From: Buttiauxella sp. A111
GTDB taxonomy: Bacteria; Pseudomonadota; Gammaproteobacteria; Enterobacterales; Enterobacteriaceae
Direction of reading: 5' to 3'
Length of the DNA stretch: 32,443 bases
Assembly (NCBI RefSeq): GCF_014189855.1
Contig: NZ_BJFN01000013.1
Location: 1-32,443 of the forward strand
Shown: in pieces, positions 1 through 12,831 of the stretch
Numbering within the stretch: the stretch's first letter is position 1
How the letters are laid out: the number at the start of each line of letters is the position of its first letter
The notes under the pieces: generated by a model
The model's input: the letters and a program-made list of their open reading frames with translations, nothing else
Told to the model about the DNA's origin: nothing
Databases searched by the model: none
Program-made: the position numbers and the translations under genes

Positions 1-374
<374 letters not shown>

Positions 375-404
375 TCGCTGATAACATTTGACGCAACGCG
401 CAAG

Positions 405-431
405 AAAAGGGCATCATTTGATGCCCTTTTT
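405..431 (+). terminator. Rho-independent terminator after tufB
   Basis: An 11-bp perfect stem (AAAAGGGCATC / GATGCCCTTTT) with a 4-nt loop begins 30 bases after the tufB stop and ends in a T-run. It closes the upstream tRNA-tufB transcription unit. The A-run on the 5' side means it could also work in the opposite direction. Confidence 0.9.
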
Positions 432-488
432 GTACGCTCTCTGCCCAGAACCTGGCTCATCAGTGATTTTTTACTCATAATCATTGCT

Positions 489-517
489 GAGACAGGCTCT
501 GAAGATGGCGTTATACC
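489..517 (+). promoter_or_regulatory. Candidate secE-nusG promoter
   Basis: In the tufB-secE gap GAGACA (489-494) and TATACC (512-517) are separated by 17 bases; each matches the sigma70 -35 or -10 consensus at 4 of 6 positions. A promoter is expected here because the tufB terminator lies just upstream and secE-nusG form their own unit in E. coli. The exact boxes are a guess. Confidence 0.4.
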
Positions 518-550
518 GAATAGTACCTGAGAAAGAGCCATTCGGTTTGG

Positions 551-576
551 TTTTGCCTCGCACATGCGGGGCAAAA
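551..576 (+). other. Stem-loop in the secE leader
   Basis: TTTTGCCTCGC and GCGGGGCAAAA form an 11-bp stem (one T-G pair) with an ACAT loop, ending 33 bases before the secE start. It is symmetric and terminator-like, but no T-run follows on the plus strand. It may be a processing or stability element in the secE-nusG mRNA; the function is not known from sequence. Confidence 0.5.
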
Positions 577-609
577 ATGTTTGTCTGAATTACTGTGACG
601 GGTTGGTTT

Positions 610-993
610 ATGAGTGCGAATACCGAAGCTCAAGGAAGCGGGCGCGGCCTGGAAGCGATGAAATGGCTGGCAGTTGCTGCTCTGCTTATTGTGGCGATCG
701 TGGGCAACTACATTTATCGAGATGTGAGTTTACCTCTGCGTGCCCTGGCCGTGGTTGTGCTGATTGCTGCAGCGGGTGGTGTCGCGCTGTTAACGACGAA
801 AGGCAAAGCTACAGTTGCTTTCGCCCGCGAAGCGAGAACCGAAGTTCGTAAAGTGATTTGGCCAACTCGCCAGGAGACTTTACACACCACCTTAATCGTG
901 GCAGCAGTTACAGCTGTAATGTCACTGATTTTGTGGGGGCTGGATGGTATTCTTGTCCGCCTGGTTTCTTTTATTACTGGCCTGAGGTTCTGA
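610..993 (+). CDS. secE: Preprotein translocase subunit SecE
   Basis: SecE is the essential small subunit of the SecYEG channel in the inner membrane, where it clamps the two halves of SecY. The product is 127 residues, the same length as in E. coli. Three membrane segments are visible (about residues 19-36, 43-62 and 92-120). Between TM2 and TM3 is the conserved amphipathic cytoplasmic helix and hinge ([19 protein letters not shown]). The start was set at MSANTEAQ; an in-frame ATG five codons upstream (MTGWF) is not part of the family. The nusG ATG begins one base after the secE stop, so the pair is translationally coupled and co-transcribed. Confidence 0.97.
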   Translation: MSANTEAQGSGRGLEAMKWLAVAALLIVAIVGNYIYRDVSLPLRALAVVVLIAAAGGVALLTTKGKATVAFAREARTEVRKVIWPTRQETLHTTLIVAAVTAVMSLILWGLDGILVRLVSFITGLRF

Positions 994-994
994 G

Positions 995-1540
995 ATGTCT
1001 GAAGCCCCTAAAATGCGCTGGTACGTCGTTCAGGCGTTTTCCGGTTTTGAAGGCCGCGTAGCAACATCGCTGCGTGAGCATATCAAATTGCACAACATGG
1101 AAGAGTTGTTTGGTGAAGTCATGGTTCCGACTGAAGAAGTGGTCGAAATCCGTGGTGGCCAACGTCGCAAAAGCGAACGTAAATTCTTCCCGGGCTATGT
1201 TCTGGTCCAGATGGTAATGAACGACGCGAGCTGGCACTTGGTGCGCAGCGTACCGCGAGTGATGGGTTTCATCGGCGGTACTTCTGACCGTCCTGCACCA
1301 ATCAGCGATAAAGAAGTTGATGCGATTATGAACCGCCTGCAGCAGGTTGGTGATAAGCCGCGTCCTAAAACGCTGTTTGAGCCAGGCGAGATGGTACGCG
1401 TCAGTGATGGTCCGTTTGCCGACTTTAACGGTGTGGTTGAAGAAGTAGATTACGAAAAGAGCCGCTTGAAGGTTTCTGTATCTATCTTTGGTCGTGCTAC
1501 GCCGGTTGAGCTGGATTTTGCTCAGGTAGAGAAAGCTTAA
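995..1540 (+). CDS. nusG: Transcription termination/antitermination factor NusG
   Basis: NusG binds the RNA polymerase clamp through its NGN domain. Through its KOW domain it contacts Rho (termination) or ribosomal S10 (transcription-translation coupling, rrn and lambda antitermination). The product has 181 residues, the E. coli length. The NGN domain (about 1-115) contains [11 protein letters not shown] and the FFPGYVLV strand; the C-terminal KOW domain contains the motif around [15 protein letters not shown]. It follows secE with a 1-base gap and is followed by a terminator, so secE-nusG is a complete operon. Several of its partners (beta' subunit, rrn antitermination signals) are encoded in the same window. 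Confidence 0.98.
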   Translation: MSEAPKMRWYVVQAFSGFEGRVATSLREHIKLHNMEELFGEVMVPTEEVVEIRGGQRRKSERKFFPGYVLVQMVMNDASWHLVRSVPRVMGFIGGTSDRPAPISDKEVDAIMNRLQQVGDKPRPKTLFEPGEMVRVSDGPFADFNGVVEEVDYEKSRLKVSVSIFGRATPVELDFAQVEKA

Positions 1541-1576
1541 AAGTTAGCTTGTAAAAGCAGCGATTATTCGTTGCAC

Positions 1577-1609
1577 AAGGCGCGAGATTGAACTACAATT
1601 TCGCGCCTT

Positions 1610-1616
<7 letters not shown>
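1577..1616 (+). terminator. Rho-independent terminator after nusG
   Basis: A 13-bp stem with one G-T pair (AAGGCGCGAGATT / AATTTCGCGCCTT), a 7-nt loop and the tail TTGTTTTT end the secE-nusG unit. The T-rich tail overlaps the proposed -35 region of the next promoter. Confidence 0.88.
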
Positions 1617-2836
<1,220 letters not shown>

Positions 2837-2846
2837 GATTCACTGC

Positions 2847-2875
2847 TTTACGCGGGCGTTCGATTAGTCTAAAAT
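2847..2875 (+). promoter_or_regulatory. Candidate P-L10 promoter (rplJL-rpoBC)
   Basis: TTTACG (2847-2852) and TAAAAT (2870-2875; 5 of 6 to the -10 consensus) are separated by 17 bases just after rplA. E. coli has the L10 promoter in this gap. The same segment can form a stem (CGGGCGT / ACGCCCG, about 2853-2885) around the -10 box. Confidence 0.5.
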
Positions 2876-2921
2876 CTTACGCCCGTTGCCTTACTATGTA
2901 AGGCACACAGAATTTTCGGTT

Positions 2922-3050
2922 GGAGCCTGGCCTTATCCAGGCCTCCGTCCAAGACCGCAGGAGTTTCGCAAGAAACTTAATTCCCTGCGTAGACGGTGAC
3001 AGAACCTGAAGAATATTTTTGATAGTCTTTGGCTTGTTTCTGCTCACCGT
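2922..3050 (+). ncRNA. L10 (rplJL) leader, ribosomal autoregulatory element
   Basis: This matches the well-known L10 leader, to which the L10-(L7/L12) complex binds to repress translation of rplJ and, by coupling, rplL. A helix CGCAGG / CCTGCG (2956-2961 / 2984-2989) encloses AGTTTC-GCAA-GAAACT, with an asymmetric bulge TAATTC on one side; this is the kink-turn that binds L10. Downstream, ACGGTGA (2993-2999) pairs perfectly with TCACCGT (3044-3050), the long-range switch helix. The remaining ~80 bases to rplJ hold the ribosome-binding site AGGAGC. Confidence 0.87.
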
Positions 3051-3131
3051 ATGTCGACGTTCATTATCGTTTTGGTAATGAATGAAGTGAGTTCCGGGGG
3101 AAACCTCGGCTAATATCCAGGAGCAAAGCTA

Positions 3132-3629
3132 ATGGCTTTAAATCTTCAAGACAAACAAGCGATTGTTGCTGAAGTCAGCGAAGTAGCCAAAGGTGCGCTG
3201 TCTGCGGTTGTTGCGGATTCCCGTGGCGTTACCGTAGGTAAAATGACTGAACTGCGTAAAGCAGGTCGTGAAGCTGGCGTTTACATGCGTGTTGTTCGTA
3301 ACACCTTGCTGCGCCGCGTTGTTGAAGGTACTCAGTTCGAGTGCCTGAAAGACACGTTTGTTGGTCCAACCTTGATTGCATATTCTATGGAACACCCGGG
3401 CGCTGCTGCTCGTCTGTTCAAAGATTTCGCTAAAGCGAATGCAAAATTTGAGGTTAAAGCTGCAGCCTTTGAAGGTGAATTGATCCCTGCATCGCAAATC
3501 GATCGCCTGGCAACTCTGCCAACCTACGAAGAAGCAATCGCACGCCTGATGGCAACCATGAAAGAAGCCTCTGCAGGCAAATTGGTTCGCACTCTGGCTG
3601 CTGTACGCGATCAGAAAGAAGCTGCTTAA
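3132..3629 (+). CDS. rplJ: 50S ribosomal protein L10
   Basis: L10 is the base of the ribosomal stalk: it binds 23S rRNA next to L11, and its C-terminal helix carries the L7/L12 dimers. The product has 165 residues, the usual enterobacterial length. The rRNA-binding globular part (about 1-135) contains [17 protein letters not shown] and [14 protein letters not shown]; the C-terminal helix (about 140-165) is the L12 docking platform. The start has a good ribosome-binding site (AGGAGCAAAGCT before ATG). It sits behind the L10 leader and is coupled to rplL, allowing the 1:4 protein ratio. Confidence 0.98.
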   Translation: MALNLQDKQAIVAEVSEVAKGALSAVVADSRGVTVGKMTELRKAGREAGVYMRVVRNTLLRRVVEGTQFECLKDTFVGPTLIAYSMEHPGAAARLFKDFAKANAKFEVKAAAFEGELIPASQIDRLATLPTYEEAIARLMATMKEASAGKLVRTLAAVRDQKEAA

Positions 3630-3677
3630 TAGCACTTTTCTCTCTAACGCATTTGCTTACGTATAAACTTATTCTGA

Positions 3678-4061
<384 letters not shown>

Positions 4062-4100
4062 GCCAACCTTTCCGGTTGCAGCCTGAGAAATTAGGCTGAT

Positions 4101-4131
4101 GGCTGGTGACTTTTTAGTCACCAGCCTTTTT
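4101..4131 (+). terminator. Attenuator (partial terminator) between rplL and rpoB
   Basis: A perfect 11-bp stem (GGCTGGTGACT / AGTCACCAGCC) with a TTTT loop and a 5-T tail stands 40 bases after rplL. In E. coli the terminator at this position lets only a minority of polymerases through to rpoBC, setting the ratio of polymerase to ribosomal proteins. As no strong new promoter is evident before rpoB, read-through is presumably required here too. Confidence 0.88.
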
Positions 4132-4385
4132 GCGCTGTAGGGTACCAGTAGCATTTCACACTGTTTGACTGCTGGTTACCTTTCAATGCTTGTCTCTATC
4201 TACGACTTAATATACTACGACTTTCTATGCCGGGAGTTCCGGGATAAAGCGTAGCGAAATGGTTTAAGAGTGATAGAAACAGGTATTGCGGAAAGTGTTC
4301 CACTTTCCGGTCCACAAAATAGTGTTGCACAAACTGTCCCCTTGTCGGGCAGATGGGTCGACTTGTCAGCGAGCTGAGGAACCCT
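4132..4385 (+). promoter_or_regulatory. rpoB 5' leader with processing-type hairpins
   Basis: This 254-base stretch between the attenuator and rpoB has no gene. It contains a stem CTATGC / GCGTAG around CCGG-GAGTT-CCGG (about 4225-4255) and a perfect 9-bp hairpin CGGAAAGTG-TTC-CACTTTCCG (4289-4309). E. coli cuts this intergenic RNA with RNase III and regulates rpoBC translation from it. The hairpins are seen; their role is by analogy. The ribosome-binding site GAGGA stands just before the rpoB ATG. Confidence 0.45.
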
Positions 4386-7300
4386 ATGGTTTACTCCTAT
4401 ACCGAGAAAAAACGTATTCGTAAGGATTTTGGAAAACGTCCACAAGTTTTGGACATTCCTTATCTCCTTTCTATCCAGCTTGACTCGTTCCAGAAGTTCA
4501 TCGAGCAAGATCCTGAAGGCCAGTATGGTCTGGAAGCGGCTTTCCGTTCCGTGTTCCCTATTGCAAGCTACAGCGGTAACTCTGAGCTGCAATATGTGAG
4601 CTATCGTCTGGGCGAGCCGGTATTTGACGTGAAAGAATGTCAAATCCGCGGCGTGACGTATTCCGCTCCCCTGCGCGTAAAACTGCGTCTGGTGATCTAC
4701 GAGCGTGAAGCGCCGGAAGGCACCGTTAAAGATATTAAAGAACAAGAAGTCTACATGGGTGAAATTCCACTCATGACTGATAACGGCACCTTCGTTATCA
4801 ACGGTACTGAGCGTGTTATCGTTTCTCAGTTACACCGTAGCCCAGGCGTGTTCTTCGATAGTGACAAAGGTAAAACCCACTCTTCTGGGAAGGTGCTGTA
4901 TAACGCACGTATCATCCCTTACCGTGGTTCCTGGCTGGATTTCGAATTCGACCCGAAAGACAACCTGTTCGTGCGTATCGACCGTCGCCGTAAACTCCCT
5001 GCGACTATCATCCTGCGCGCATTGCAGTACACCACTGAGCAGATTCTTGATCTGTTCTTTGAGAAAGTTAATTTCGAAATCCGTGACAACAAGCTGCAGA
5101 TGGAATTGGTGCCAGAACGCCTTCGTGGTGAGACTGCATCCTTTGACATCGAAGCTGACGGCAAAATCTATGTCGAAAAAGGCCGCCGTATTACTGCGCG
5201 CCATATTCGTCAGCTGGAAAAAGACGATATTAAGCTTATCGAAGTTCCGGTTGAATATATTGCTGGTAAAGTCGCGGCTAAAGACTACGTTGATGCATCG
5301 ACTGGCGAACTGATTTGCCCGGCGAACATGGAACTGTCTTTGGATCTGTTGGCTAAGCTGAGCCAGTGTGGTCATAAGCGTATCGAAACGCTGTTTACCA
5401 ACGACCTGGATCACGGTGCATACATTTCTGAAACCATCCGTGTCGACCCAACCAACGATCGCCTGAGCGCGCTGGTTGAAATCTATCGCATGATGCGTCC
5501 TGGCGAGCCACCAACTCGCGAAGCGGCTGAAAATCTGTTCGAGAACCTGTTCTTCTCCGAAGACCGTTATGACTTGTCAGCGGTTGGTCGTATGAAGTTC
5601 AACCGTTCCCTGCTGCGTGATGAGATCGAAGGTTCAGGTATCCTGAGCAAAGACGACATCATCCAGGTAATGCGTAAGCTGATCGGTATTCGTAACGGCC
5701 AGGGCGAAGTGGATGATATCGACCACCTCGGCAACCGTCGTATCCGTTCCGTAGGCGAAATGGCGGAAAACCAATTCCGCGTTGGCCTGGTACGTGTAGA
5801 GCGTGCGGTTAAAGAGCGTCTGTCTCTGGGCGATCTCGATACCCTGATGCCTCAGGATATGATCAACGCTAAGCCTATCTCTGCTGCGGTTAAAGAGTTC
5901 TTCGGTTCCAGCCAGCTGTCTCAGTTCATGGACCAGAACAACCCGTTGTCTGAGATTACGCACAAACGTCGTATCTCCGCACTCGGCCCGGGTGGTTTGA
6001 CCCGTGAGCGTGCAGGCTTCGAAGTACGTGACGTACACCCAACCCACTACGGTCGTGTATGTCCAATCGAAACCCCTGAAGGTCCGAACATCGGTCTGAT
6101 CAACTCCCTGTCTGTATATGCACAGACTAACGAATACGGTTTCTTAGAAACTCCGTATCGTCGCGTTGTTGAAGGTGTTGTGACTGACGAGATTCATTAC
6201 CTTTCTGCTATTGAAGAAGGTAACTACGTTATCGCTCAGGCGAACACCAACCTGGACGAAGAAGGCCGTTTCGTAGACGACCTCGTAACTTGCCGTAGCA
6301 AAGGCGAATCAAGCTTGTTCAGCAACGACCAGGTTGACTACATGGACGTTTCCACCCAACAGGTGGTTTCCGTCGGTGCATCCCTGATCCCGTTCCTGGA
6401 ACACGATGACGCCAACCGTGCATTGATGGGTGCGAACATGCAACGTCAGGCCGTTCCAACTCTGCGCGCTGATAAGCCGCTGGTTGGTACTGGTATGGAA
6501 CGTGCTGTTGCCGTTGACTCCGGTGTTACTGCGGTTGCTAAACGTGGCGGTACTGTTCAGTACGTTGATGCGTCTCGTATCGTTATCAAAGTTAACGAAG
6601 ACGAAATGCTGGCTGGTGAAGCTGGTATCGACATCTACAACCTGACCAAATACACCCGTTCTAACCAGAACACCTGTATCAACCAGATGCCTTGTGTGTC
6701 TCTGGGTGAGCCAGTTGAACGTGGCGACGTGTTGGCAGACGGTCCGTCTACTGACCTCGGTGAACTGGCTCTTGGCCAGAACATGCGCGTAGCGTTCATG
6801 CCGTGGAACGGTTACAACTTCGAAGACTCCATCCTCGTATCCGAGCGTGTTGTTCAGGAAGATCGTTTCACAACTATTCACATCCAGGAACTGGCATGTG
6901 TGTCTCGTGACACCAAGCTGGGGCCTGAAGAGATAACCGCTGATATCCCTAACGTGGGTGAAGCAGCTCTCTCCAAACTGGATGAATCCGGTATCGTTTA
7001 TATCGGTGCTGAAGTGACCGGTGGTGACATTCTGGTTGGTAAGGTAACGCCTAAAGGCGAAACCCAGCTGACTCCAGAAGAGAAACTGCTGCGTGCAATC
7101 TTCGGTGAGAAAGCGTCTGACGTTAAAGACTCTTCTCTGCGCGTACCAAACGGCGTTTCCGGTACCGTTATCGATGTGCAAGTCTTTACCCGTGATGGCG
7201 TGGAAAAAGACAAGCGCGCGCTGGAAATCGAAGAGATGCAACTGAAGCAGGCTAAGAAAGACCTGACTGAAGAACTGCAAATCTTTGAAGCTGGTCTGTT

Positions 7301-8414
7301 TGCTCGTATCCATGCTGTGTTGGTTGCTGGCGGTGTTGAAGCTGAGAAGCTCGACAAATTGCCACGCGATCGCTGGTTGGAACTGGGTCTGACTGACGAA
7401 GAGAAGCAAAACCAGCTGGAACAGCTGGCAGAGCAGTACGACGAGCTGAAGCACGAGTTTGAGAAGAAACTTGAAGCTAAGCGCCGCAAAATCACTCAGG
7501 GCGATGACCTGGCACCTGGCGTGCTGAAAATCGTTAAAGTGTATCTGGCCGTTAAACGTCAGATCCAACCTGGTGACAAGATGGCAGGTCGTCACGGGAA
7601 CAAAGGTGTTATCTCCAAGATCAACCCGATCGAAGATATGCCTTACGATGAAAACGGCACGCCGGTTGACATCGTACTGAACCCGCTGGGCGTACCATCT
7701 CGTATGAACATCGGTCAGATTCTGGAAACCCACTTGGGTATGGCTGCTAAAGGCATCGGCGAGAAAATCAACGCTATGCTGAAGAAGCAGGAAGAAGTTT
7801 CCAAGCTGCGTGAATTTATCCAGAAAGCATACGATTTGGGTTCAGATGTTCGTCAGAAAGTTGACCTGAACACCTTCACCGACGATGAAGTTCTGCGTCT
7901 GGCTGAGAACCTGAAAAAAGGTATGCCGATTGCTACTCCTGTCTTCGACGGTGCAAAAGAGTCGGAAATCAAAGAGCTGTTGAAACTGGGTGACCTGCCG
8001 ACTTCCGGTCAGATCACACTGTTTGACGGCCGTAGCGGTGAGCAGTTTGAGCGTCCAGTAACCGTAGGTTACATGTACATGCTGAAACTGAACCACTTGG
8101 TTGATGACAAAATGCACGCGCGTTCTACCGGTTCTTACAGCCTGGTTACTCAGCAACCGCTGGGTGGTAAGGCTCAGTTCGGTGGTCAGCGCTTCGGTGA
8201 GATGGAAGTGTGGGCGCTGGAAGCTTACGGTGCTGCTTATACCCTGCAGGAAATGCTGACTGTTAAGTCTGATGACGTTAATGGCCGTACCAAGATGTAT
8301 AAAAACATCGTGGACGGTAACCATCAGATGGAACCAGGCATGCCGGAATCCTTCAACGTATTGTTGAAAGAAATCCGTTCGCTGGGTATCAACATCGAGC
8401 TGGAAGACGAGTAA
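4386..8414 (+). CDS. rpoB: DNA-directed RNA polymerase beta subunit
   Basis: Beta is one of the two large catalytic subunits of RNA polymerase and is the target of rifampicin. The start was set at [16 protein letters not shown], giving 1342 residues, exactly the E. coli length; an in-frame ATG 11 codons upstream ([11 protein letters not shown]) lies in the leader and lacks support. The rifampicin region (about 507-533) reads [20 protein letters not shown] then [10 protein letters not shown], i.e. wild type with Q513, D516, H526, R529 and S531. Also visible are the [20 protein letters not shown] block, [13 protein letters not shown], and the C-terminal clamp-binding part [18 protein letters not shown]. 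It is co-transcribed with rpoC, 85 bases apart. Confidence 0.98.
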   Translation: MVYSYTEKKRIRKDFGKRPQVLDIPYLLSIQLDSFQKFIEQDPEGQYGLEAAFRSVFPIASYSGNSELQYVSYRLGEPVFDVKECQIRGVTYSAPLRVKLRLVIYEREAPEGTVKDIKEQEVYMGEIPLMTDNGTFVINGTERVIVSQLHRSPGVFFDSDKGKTHSSGKVLYNARIIPYRGSWLDFEFDPKDNLFVRIDRRRKLPATIILRALQYTTEQILDLFFEKVNFEIRDNKLQMELVPERLRGETASFDIEADGKIYVEKGRRITARHIRQLEKDDIKLIEVPVEYIAGKVAAKDYVDASTGELICPANMELSLDLLAKLSQCGHKRIETLFTNDLDHGAYISETIRVDPTNDRLSALVEIYRMMRPGEPPTREAAENLFENLFFSEDRYDLSAVGRMKFNRSLLRDEIEGSGILSKDDIIQVMRKLIGIRNGQGEVDDIDHLGNRRIRSVGEMAENQFRVGLVRVERAVKERLSLGDLDTLMPQDMINAKPISAAVKEFFGSSQLSQFMDQNNPLSEITHKRRISALGPGGLTRERAGFEVRDVHPTHYGRVCPIETPEGPNIGLINSLSVYAQTNEYGFLETPYRRVVEGVVTDEIHYLSAIEEGNYVIAQANTNLDEEGRFVDDLVTCRSKGESSLFSNDQVDYMDVSTQQVVSVGASLIPFLEHDDANRALMGANMQRQAVPTLRADKPLVGTGMERAVAVDSGVTAVAKRGGTVQYVDASRIVIKVNEDEMLAGEAGIDIYNLTKYTRSNQNTCINQMPCVSLGEPVERGDVLADGPSTDLGELALGQNMRVAFMPWNGYNFEDSILVSERVVQEDRFTTIHIQELACVSRDTKLGPEEITADIPNVGEAALSKLDESGIVYIGAEVTGGDILVGKVTPKGETQLTPEEKLLRAIFGEKASDVKDSSLRVPNGVSGTVIDVQVFTRDGVEKDKRALEIEEMQLKQAKKDLTEELQIFEAGLFARIHAVLVAGGVEAEKLDKLPRDRWLELGLTDEEKQNQLEQLAEQYDELKHEFEKKLEAKRRKITQGDDLAPGVLKIVKVYLAVKRQIQPGDKMAGRHGNKGVISKINPIEDMPYDENGTPVDIVLNPLGVPSRMNIGQILETHLGMAAKGIGEKINAMLKKQEEVSKLREFIQKAYDLGSDVRQKVDLNTFTDDEVLRLAENLKKGMPIATPVFDGAKESEIKELLKLGDLPTSGQITLFDGRSGEQFERPVTVGYMYMLKLNHLVDDKMHARSTGSYSLVTQQPLGGKAQFGGQRFGEMEVWALEAYGAAYTLQEMLTVKSDDVNGRTKMYKNIVDGNHQMEPGMPESFNVLLKEIRSLGINIELEDE

Positions 8415-8442
8415 TCACTCGTATCTGCTGTACTGGTTACAG

Positions 8443-8466
8443 GATGTCCGGGTCACACCGGACGTC
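8443..8466 (+). other. Stem-loop in the rpoB-rpoC gap
   Basis: GATGTCCGG and CCGGACGTC form a 9-bp stem (one T-G pair) with a 6-nt loop in the 85-base gap before rpoC. There is no T-run, so it is not a terminator; it may stabilise or separate the two cistrons. The rpoC ribosome-binding site GGGAGC follows. Confidence 0.5.
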
Positions 8467-8499
8467 TCTGAGAAGTCTCACTCCGACGGGAGCTAATCC

Positions 8500-11400
8500 G
8501 TGAAAGACTTACTTAAGTTTCTGAAAGCGCAAACTAAGACCGAAGAGTTTGATGCGATCAAAATTGCTCTGGCATCGCCAGACATGATTCGTTCATGGTC
8601 GTTCGGCGAAGTTAAAAAGCCGGAAACCATTAACTACCGTACGTTCAAACCAGAACGTGACGGTCTGTTCTGTGCTCGTATTTTCGGGCCAGTAAAAGAC
8701 TATGAGTGCCTGTGCGGTAAGTACAAGCGCCTGAAACACCGTGGTGTAATTTGTGAGAAGTGCGGCGTTGAAGTCACCCAAACTAAAGTGCGCCGTGAGC
8801 GCATGGGTCACATCGAACTGGCTTCCCCAACTGCACACATTTGGTTCCTGAAGTCTCTGCCGTCTCGTATCGGCTTGCTGCTGGATATGCCACTGCGTGA
8901 TATCGAACGTGTTCTTTACTTCGAATCTTATGTGGTAATCGAAGGCGGTATGACCAACCTCGAGCGTCGTCAGATCCTGACTGAAGAGCAGTATCTGGAT
9001 GCGCTGGAAGAGTTCGGTGACGAATTCGACGCGAAGATGGGTGCGGAAGCTATTCAGGCCTTGTTGAAAAACATGGATCTGGAGCAAGAGTGTGAAACTC
9101 TGCGTGAAGAGCTGAACGAAACCAACTCCGAAACCAAACGTAAAAAGCTGACCAAGCGTATCAAACTGCTGGAAGCGTTCGTTCAATCTGGTAACAAACC
9201 AGAGTGGATGATCCTGACAGTTCTGCCGGTTCTGCCGCCAGATCTGCGTCCATTGGTACCGCTGGATGGTGGTCGTTTCGCAACCTCAGATCTGAACGAT
9301 CTGTATCGTCGCGTTATCAACCGTAACAACCGTCTGAAACGTCTGCTGGATCTTGCTGCGCCTGACATCATCGTACGTAACGAAAAACGTATGCTGCAGG
9401 AAGCGGTAGATGCCCTGCTGGATAACGGCCGTCGCGGTCGTGCGATCACGGGTTCTAACAAGCGTCCTCTGAAATCTTTGGCCGATATGATCAAAGGTAA
9501 GCAGGGTCGTTTCCGTCAGAACTTGTTGGGTAAACGTGTTGACTACTCCGGTCGTTCTGTAATCACCGTAGGTCCATACCTGCGTCTGCATCAGTGCGGT
9601 CTGCCTAAGAAAATGGCACTGGAGCTGTTCAAGCCGTTCATCTACGGCAAGCTGGAATTGCGTGGTCTTGCTACCACCATTAAAGCTGCGAAGAAAATGG
9701 TTGAGCGCGAAGAAGCTGTCGTTTGGGATATCCTGGACGAAGTTATCCGCGAACACCCGGTACTGCTGAACCGTGCACCAACTCTGCACCGTTTGGGTAT
9801 CCAGGCATTTGAACCTGTACTGATCGAAGGTAAAGCTATCCAGCTGCACCCGCTGGTTTGTGCGGCATATAACGCCGACTTCGATGGTGACCAGATGGCA
9901 GTACACGTTCCACTGACGCTTGAAGCTCAGTTGGAAGCGCGTGCGCTGATGATGTCTACCAACAACATCCTGTCACCTGCGAACGGCGAGCCAATCATCG
10001 TTCCTTCTCAGGACGTTGTATTGGGTCTGTACTACATGACCCGTGACTGTGTTAACGCCAAAGGCGAAGGCATGGTGCTGACTGGCCCTAAAGAAGCTGA
10101 GCGTATCTATCGCGCAGGTCTGGCCTCTCTGCATGCGCGCGTAAAAGTGCGTATCACTGAGTACGAAAAAGACGAAAACGAAGAGTTCGTTGCGAAAACC
10201 AGCTTAATCGACACCACCGTTGGTCGTGCGATTCTGTGGATGATCGTACCGAAAGGTCTGCCTTACTCCATCATCAACCAGGCGTTGGGTAAGAAAGCCA
10301 TCTCCAAAATGCTGAACACTTGTTACCGCATTCTGGGTCTGAAACCGACAGTAATCTTTGCTGACCAAACAATGTACACCGGCTTTGCATATGCAGCGCG
10401 TTCAGGTGTTTCTGTTGGTATTGATGACATGGTCATCCCAGCGAAGAAAACTGAAATCATCTCTGAAGCGGAAGCTGAAGTTGCTGAGATTCAGGAACAG
10501 TTTCAGTCCGGTCTGGTTACAGCGGGCGAACGCTATAACAAAGTTATCGATATCTGGGCTGCGGCGAACGATCGTGTATCCAAAGCGATGATGGACAACC
10601 TGCAAACTGAATCCGTTATTAACCGTGACGGCGTCGAAGAGCAGCAAGTTTCCTTCAACAGCATTTACATGATGGCCGACTCCGGTGCTCGTGGTTCTGC
10701 GGCACAGATTCGTCAGTTGGCAGGTATGCGTGGTCTGATGGCTAAGCCAGATGGCTCCATCATCGAAACGCCAATCACCGCGAACTTCCGTGAAGGTCTG
10801 AACGTACTCCAGTACTTCATCTCCACGCACGGTGCTCGTAAAGGTCTGGCGGATACCGCACTGAAAACTGCGAACTCCGGTTATCTGACGCGTCGTCTGG
10901 TTGACGTTGCGCAGGATCTGGTTGTTACCGAAGACGATTGTGGCACCCTCGAAGGTATCACGATGACTCCGGTTATCGAAGGCGGCGACGTTAAAGAACC
11001 ACTGCGCGATCGCGTATTGGGTCGTGTAACGGCTGAAGACGTACTGAAACCTGGCACTGCTGATATTCTGGTAACACGTAACACCCTGCTGAACGAGCAA
11101 TGGTGTGACCTGTTAGAAGCAAACTCTGTTGATAGCGTGAAAGTACGTTCCGTTGTGGGTTGCGAAACTGACTTCGGCGTATGTGCTCACTGCTATGGTC
11201 GTGACCTGGCTCGTGGCCACATCATCAACAAAGGTGAAGCTATCGGGGTTATCGCGGCACAGTCCATCGGTGAACCCGGTACTCAGCTGACGATGCGTAC
11301 GTTCCACATCGGTGGTGCTGCATCTCGTTCTGCTGCTGAATCCAGCATTCAGGTTAAGAACAAAGGTAGCATCAAGCTCAGCAACGCGAAGTCTGTTGTG

Positions 11401-12726
11401 AACTCTGCCGGTAAACTGGTAGTGACTTCTCGTAACACTGAACTGAAACTGATTGACGAATTCGGTCGTACTAAAGAGAGCTATAAAGTTCCTTACGGTG
11501 CGGTAATGGGCAAAGGTGATGGCGAGCAGGTTGCAGCGGGCGAAACCGTAGCAAACTGGGATCCGCACACCATGCCAGTCATCTCTGAAGTAAGTGGTTT
11601 CATCCGCTTTACTGACATGATCGACGGCCAGTCCATTACTCGTCAGACCGACGAACTGACAGGTCTGTCATCTCTGGTTGTTCTGGATTCTGCAGAACGT
11701 ACCGCGGGTGGTAAAGACTTGCGTCCTGCTCTGAAAATTGTTGATGCTCAAGGCAATGACGTACTGATCCCTGGTACCGATATGCCAGCGCAGTACTTCC
11801 TGCCGGGTAAAGCAATTGTTCAGTTGGAAGACGGCATTCAGATCAGTGCGGGTGATGCCCTGGCGCGTATTCCTCAGGAATCCAGCGGTACCAAGGATAT
11901 TACCGGTGGTCTGCCACGCGTTGCGGACTTGTTCGAAGCACGTCGTCCGAAAGAGCCAGCTATCCTTGCTGAAATCAGCGGGATCATCTCCTTCGGTAAA
12001 GAAACCAAAGGCAAGCGCCGTCTGGTAATTTCTCCACTCGATGGCAGCGATGCTTACGAAGAGATGATTCCTAAGTGGCGTCAGCTGAACGTGTTCGAAG
12101 GCGAAGTGGTAGAACGCGGTGACGTTGTTTCCGATGGTCCAGAATCTCCGCATGACATTCTGCGTCTGCGTGGCGTGTATGCTGTGACTCGTTACATCAC
12201 CAACGAAGTGCAGGACGTTTACCGTCTGCAAGGCGTTAAGATTAACGATAAACACATCGAAGTCATCGTGCGTCAGATGTTGCGTAAAGCAACTATCGTT
12301 AGCGCTGGTGGTTCTGACTTCCTGGAAGGTGAGCAGGCTGAATACTCTCGCGTCAAGATCGCTAACCGCGAACTGGAAGCGAACGGCAAGATTAACGTGT
12401 CCTTCACACGTGATCTGCTGGGTATCACCAAAGCCTCTCTGGCAACCGAGTCCTTCATCTCCGCGGCATCGTTCCAGGAGACAACTCGTGTGCTTACCGA
12501 AGCAGCTGTTGCGGGTAAACGTGACGAACTGCGCGGCCTGAAAGAGAACGTAATCGTGGGTCGCTTGATCCCAGCTGGTACCGGTTATGCGTATCACCAG
12601 GATCGTATGCGCCGTCGTGCAGCGGGCGAAGCGCCTGTTGTACCTCAGGTTACTGCTGAAGATGCAACTGCCAGCCTGGCAGAGCTTCTGAATGCCGGTG
12701 GTCTGGGCGGCAACAACAACGATTAA
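8500..12726 (+). CDS. rpoC: DNA-directed RNA polymerase beta' subunit
   Basis: Beta' holds the active-site magnesium and the clamp of RNA polymerase. Translation starts at a GTG ([11 protein letters not shown]), as in E. coli, behind GGGAGC. The product has 1408 residues (E. coli about 1407), the difference lying in the Asn-rich tail GGLGGNNND. Motifs in order: the N-terminal zinc finger [19 protein letters not shown]; the bridge region [19 protein letters not shown]; the absolutely conserved catalytic [22 protein letters not shown]; the trigger-loop region; and the second zinc site with [13 protein letters not shown] strong terminator 20 bases after the stop ends the long rplK-rpoC transcription unit. 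Confidence 0.98.
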   Translation: MKDLLKFLKAQTKTEEFDAIKIALASPDMIRSWSFGEVKKPETINYRTFKPERDGLFCARIFGPVKDYECLCGKYKRLKHRGVICEKCGVEVTQTKVRRERMGHIELASPTAHIWFLKSLPSRIGLLLDMPLRDIERVLYFESYVVIEGGMTNLERRQILTEEQYLDALEEFGDEFDAKMGAEAIQALLKNMDLEQECETLREELNETNSETKRKKLTKRIKLLEAFVQSGNKPEWMILTVLPVLPPDLRPLVPLDGGRFATSDLNDLYRRVINRNNRLKRLLDLAAPDIIVRNEKRMLQEAVDALLDNGRRGRAITGSNKRPLKSLADMIKGKQGRFRQNLLGKRVDYSGRSVITVGPYLRLHQCGLPKKMALELFKPFIYGKLELRGLATTIKAAKKMVEREEAVVWDILDEVIREHPVLLNRAPTLHRLGIQAFEPVLIEGKAIQLHPLVCAAYNADFDGDQMAVHVPLTLEAQLEARALMMSTNNILSPANGEPIIVPSQDVVLGLYYMTRDCVNAKGEGMVLTGPKEAERIYRAGLASLHARVKVRITEYEKDENEEFVAKTSLIDTTVGRAILWMIVPKGLPYSIINQALGKKAISKMLNTCYRILGLKPTVIFADQTMYTGFAYAARSGVSVGIDDMVIPAKKTEIISEAEAEVAEIQEQFQSGLVTAGERYNKVIDIWAAANDRVSKAMMDNLQTESVINRDGVEEQQVSFNSIYMMADSGARGSAAQIRQLAGMRGLMAKPDGSIIETPITANFREGLNVLQYFISTHGARKGLADTALKTANSGYLTRRLVDVAQDLVVTEDDCGTLEGITMTPVIEGGDVKEPLRDRVLGRVTAEDVLKPGTADILVTRNTLLNEQWCDLLEANSVDSVKVRSVVGCETDFGVCAHCYGRDLARGHIINKGEAIGVIAAQSIGEPGTQLTMRTFHIGGAASRSAAESSIQVKNKGSIKLSNAKSVVNSAGKLVVTSRNTELKLIDEFGRTKESYKVPYGAVMGKGDGEQVAAGETVANWDPHTMPVISEVSGFIRFTDMIDGQSITRQTDELTGLSSLVVLDSAERTAGGKDLRPALKIVDAQGNDVLIPGTDMPAQYFLPGKAIVQLEDGIQISAGDALARIPQESSGTKDITGGLPRVADLFEARRPKEPAILAEISGIISFGKETKGKRRLVISPLDGSDAYEEMIPKWRQLNVFEGEVVERGDVVSDGPESPHDILRLRGVYAVTRYITNEVQDVYRLQGVKINDKHIEVIVRQMLRKATIVSAGGSDFLEGEQAEYSRVKIANRELEANGKINVSFTRDLLGITKASLATESFISAASFQETTRVLTEAAVAGKRDELRGLKENVIVGRLIPAGTGYAYHQDRMRRRAAGEAPVVPQVTAEDATASLAELLNAGGLGGNNND

Positions 12727-12746
12727 TCGTTAGAGTCGCTAAAAAC

Positions 12747-12775
12747 AAAAACCGCTCGAAAGAGCGGTTTTTTTT
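12747..12775. terminator. Bidirectional terminator between rpoC and the PTS IIA gene
   Basis: The stem AAAAACCGCTC / GAGCGGTTTTT with a GAAA loop is followed by eight T on the plus strand, and on the minus strand by TTTTTGTTTTT. It ends rpoC and, from the other side, the minus-strand IIB-IIA unit. It is the conserved edge against which the accessory locus is placed. Confidence 0.92.
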
Positions 12776-12784
12776 CGCCTGAAA

Positions 12785-12815
12785 AAATTGAAATATAACC
12801 AACATAATTCAATTT
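12785..12815 (-). terminator. Weak AT-rich hairpin after the IIA gene
   Basis: AAATTGAA / TTCAATTT (8 bp, with a further TAT/ATA inside) lies 17 bases past the IIA stop. On the minus strand it is followed by a run of T. The stem is all A/T apart from one pair, so it would be a poor terminator alone; the rpoC terminator behind it may do the work. Confidence 0.35.
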
Positions 12816-12831
12816 AAAGAATGACGATTAA

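Noticed and set aside
4353-4385. N-terminal extension of rpoB by 11 codons
   Set aside because: The upstream ATG is not part of the beta family and lacks its own ribosome-binding site; the true start MVYSYTEKK has GAGGA in front.
6309-7733. A 474-codon open frame on the minus strand opposite rpoB
   Set aside because: It is a by-product of the strongly biased codons of rpoB. It has no ribosome-binding site or recognisable domain, and similar long frames lie opposite rpoC, rplJ, rplL and hemE.
4386-8414. Rifampicin-resistance mutation in rpoB
   Set aside because: The residues around 507-533 (Q513, D516, H526, R529, S531) are all the sensitive wild-type ones.
11668-12597. A 309-codon open frame opposite rpoC
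   Set aside because: Same cause: antisense shadow of a highly expressed gene with no family resemblance.
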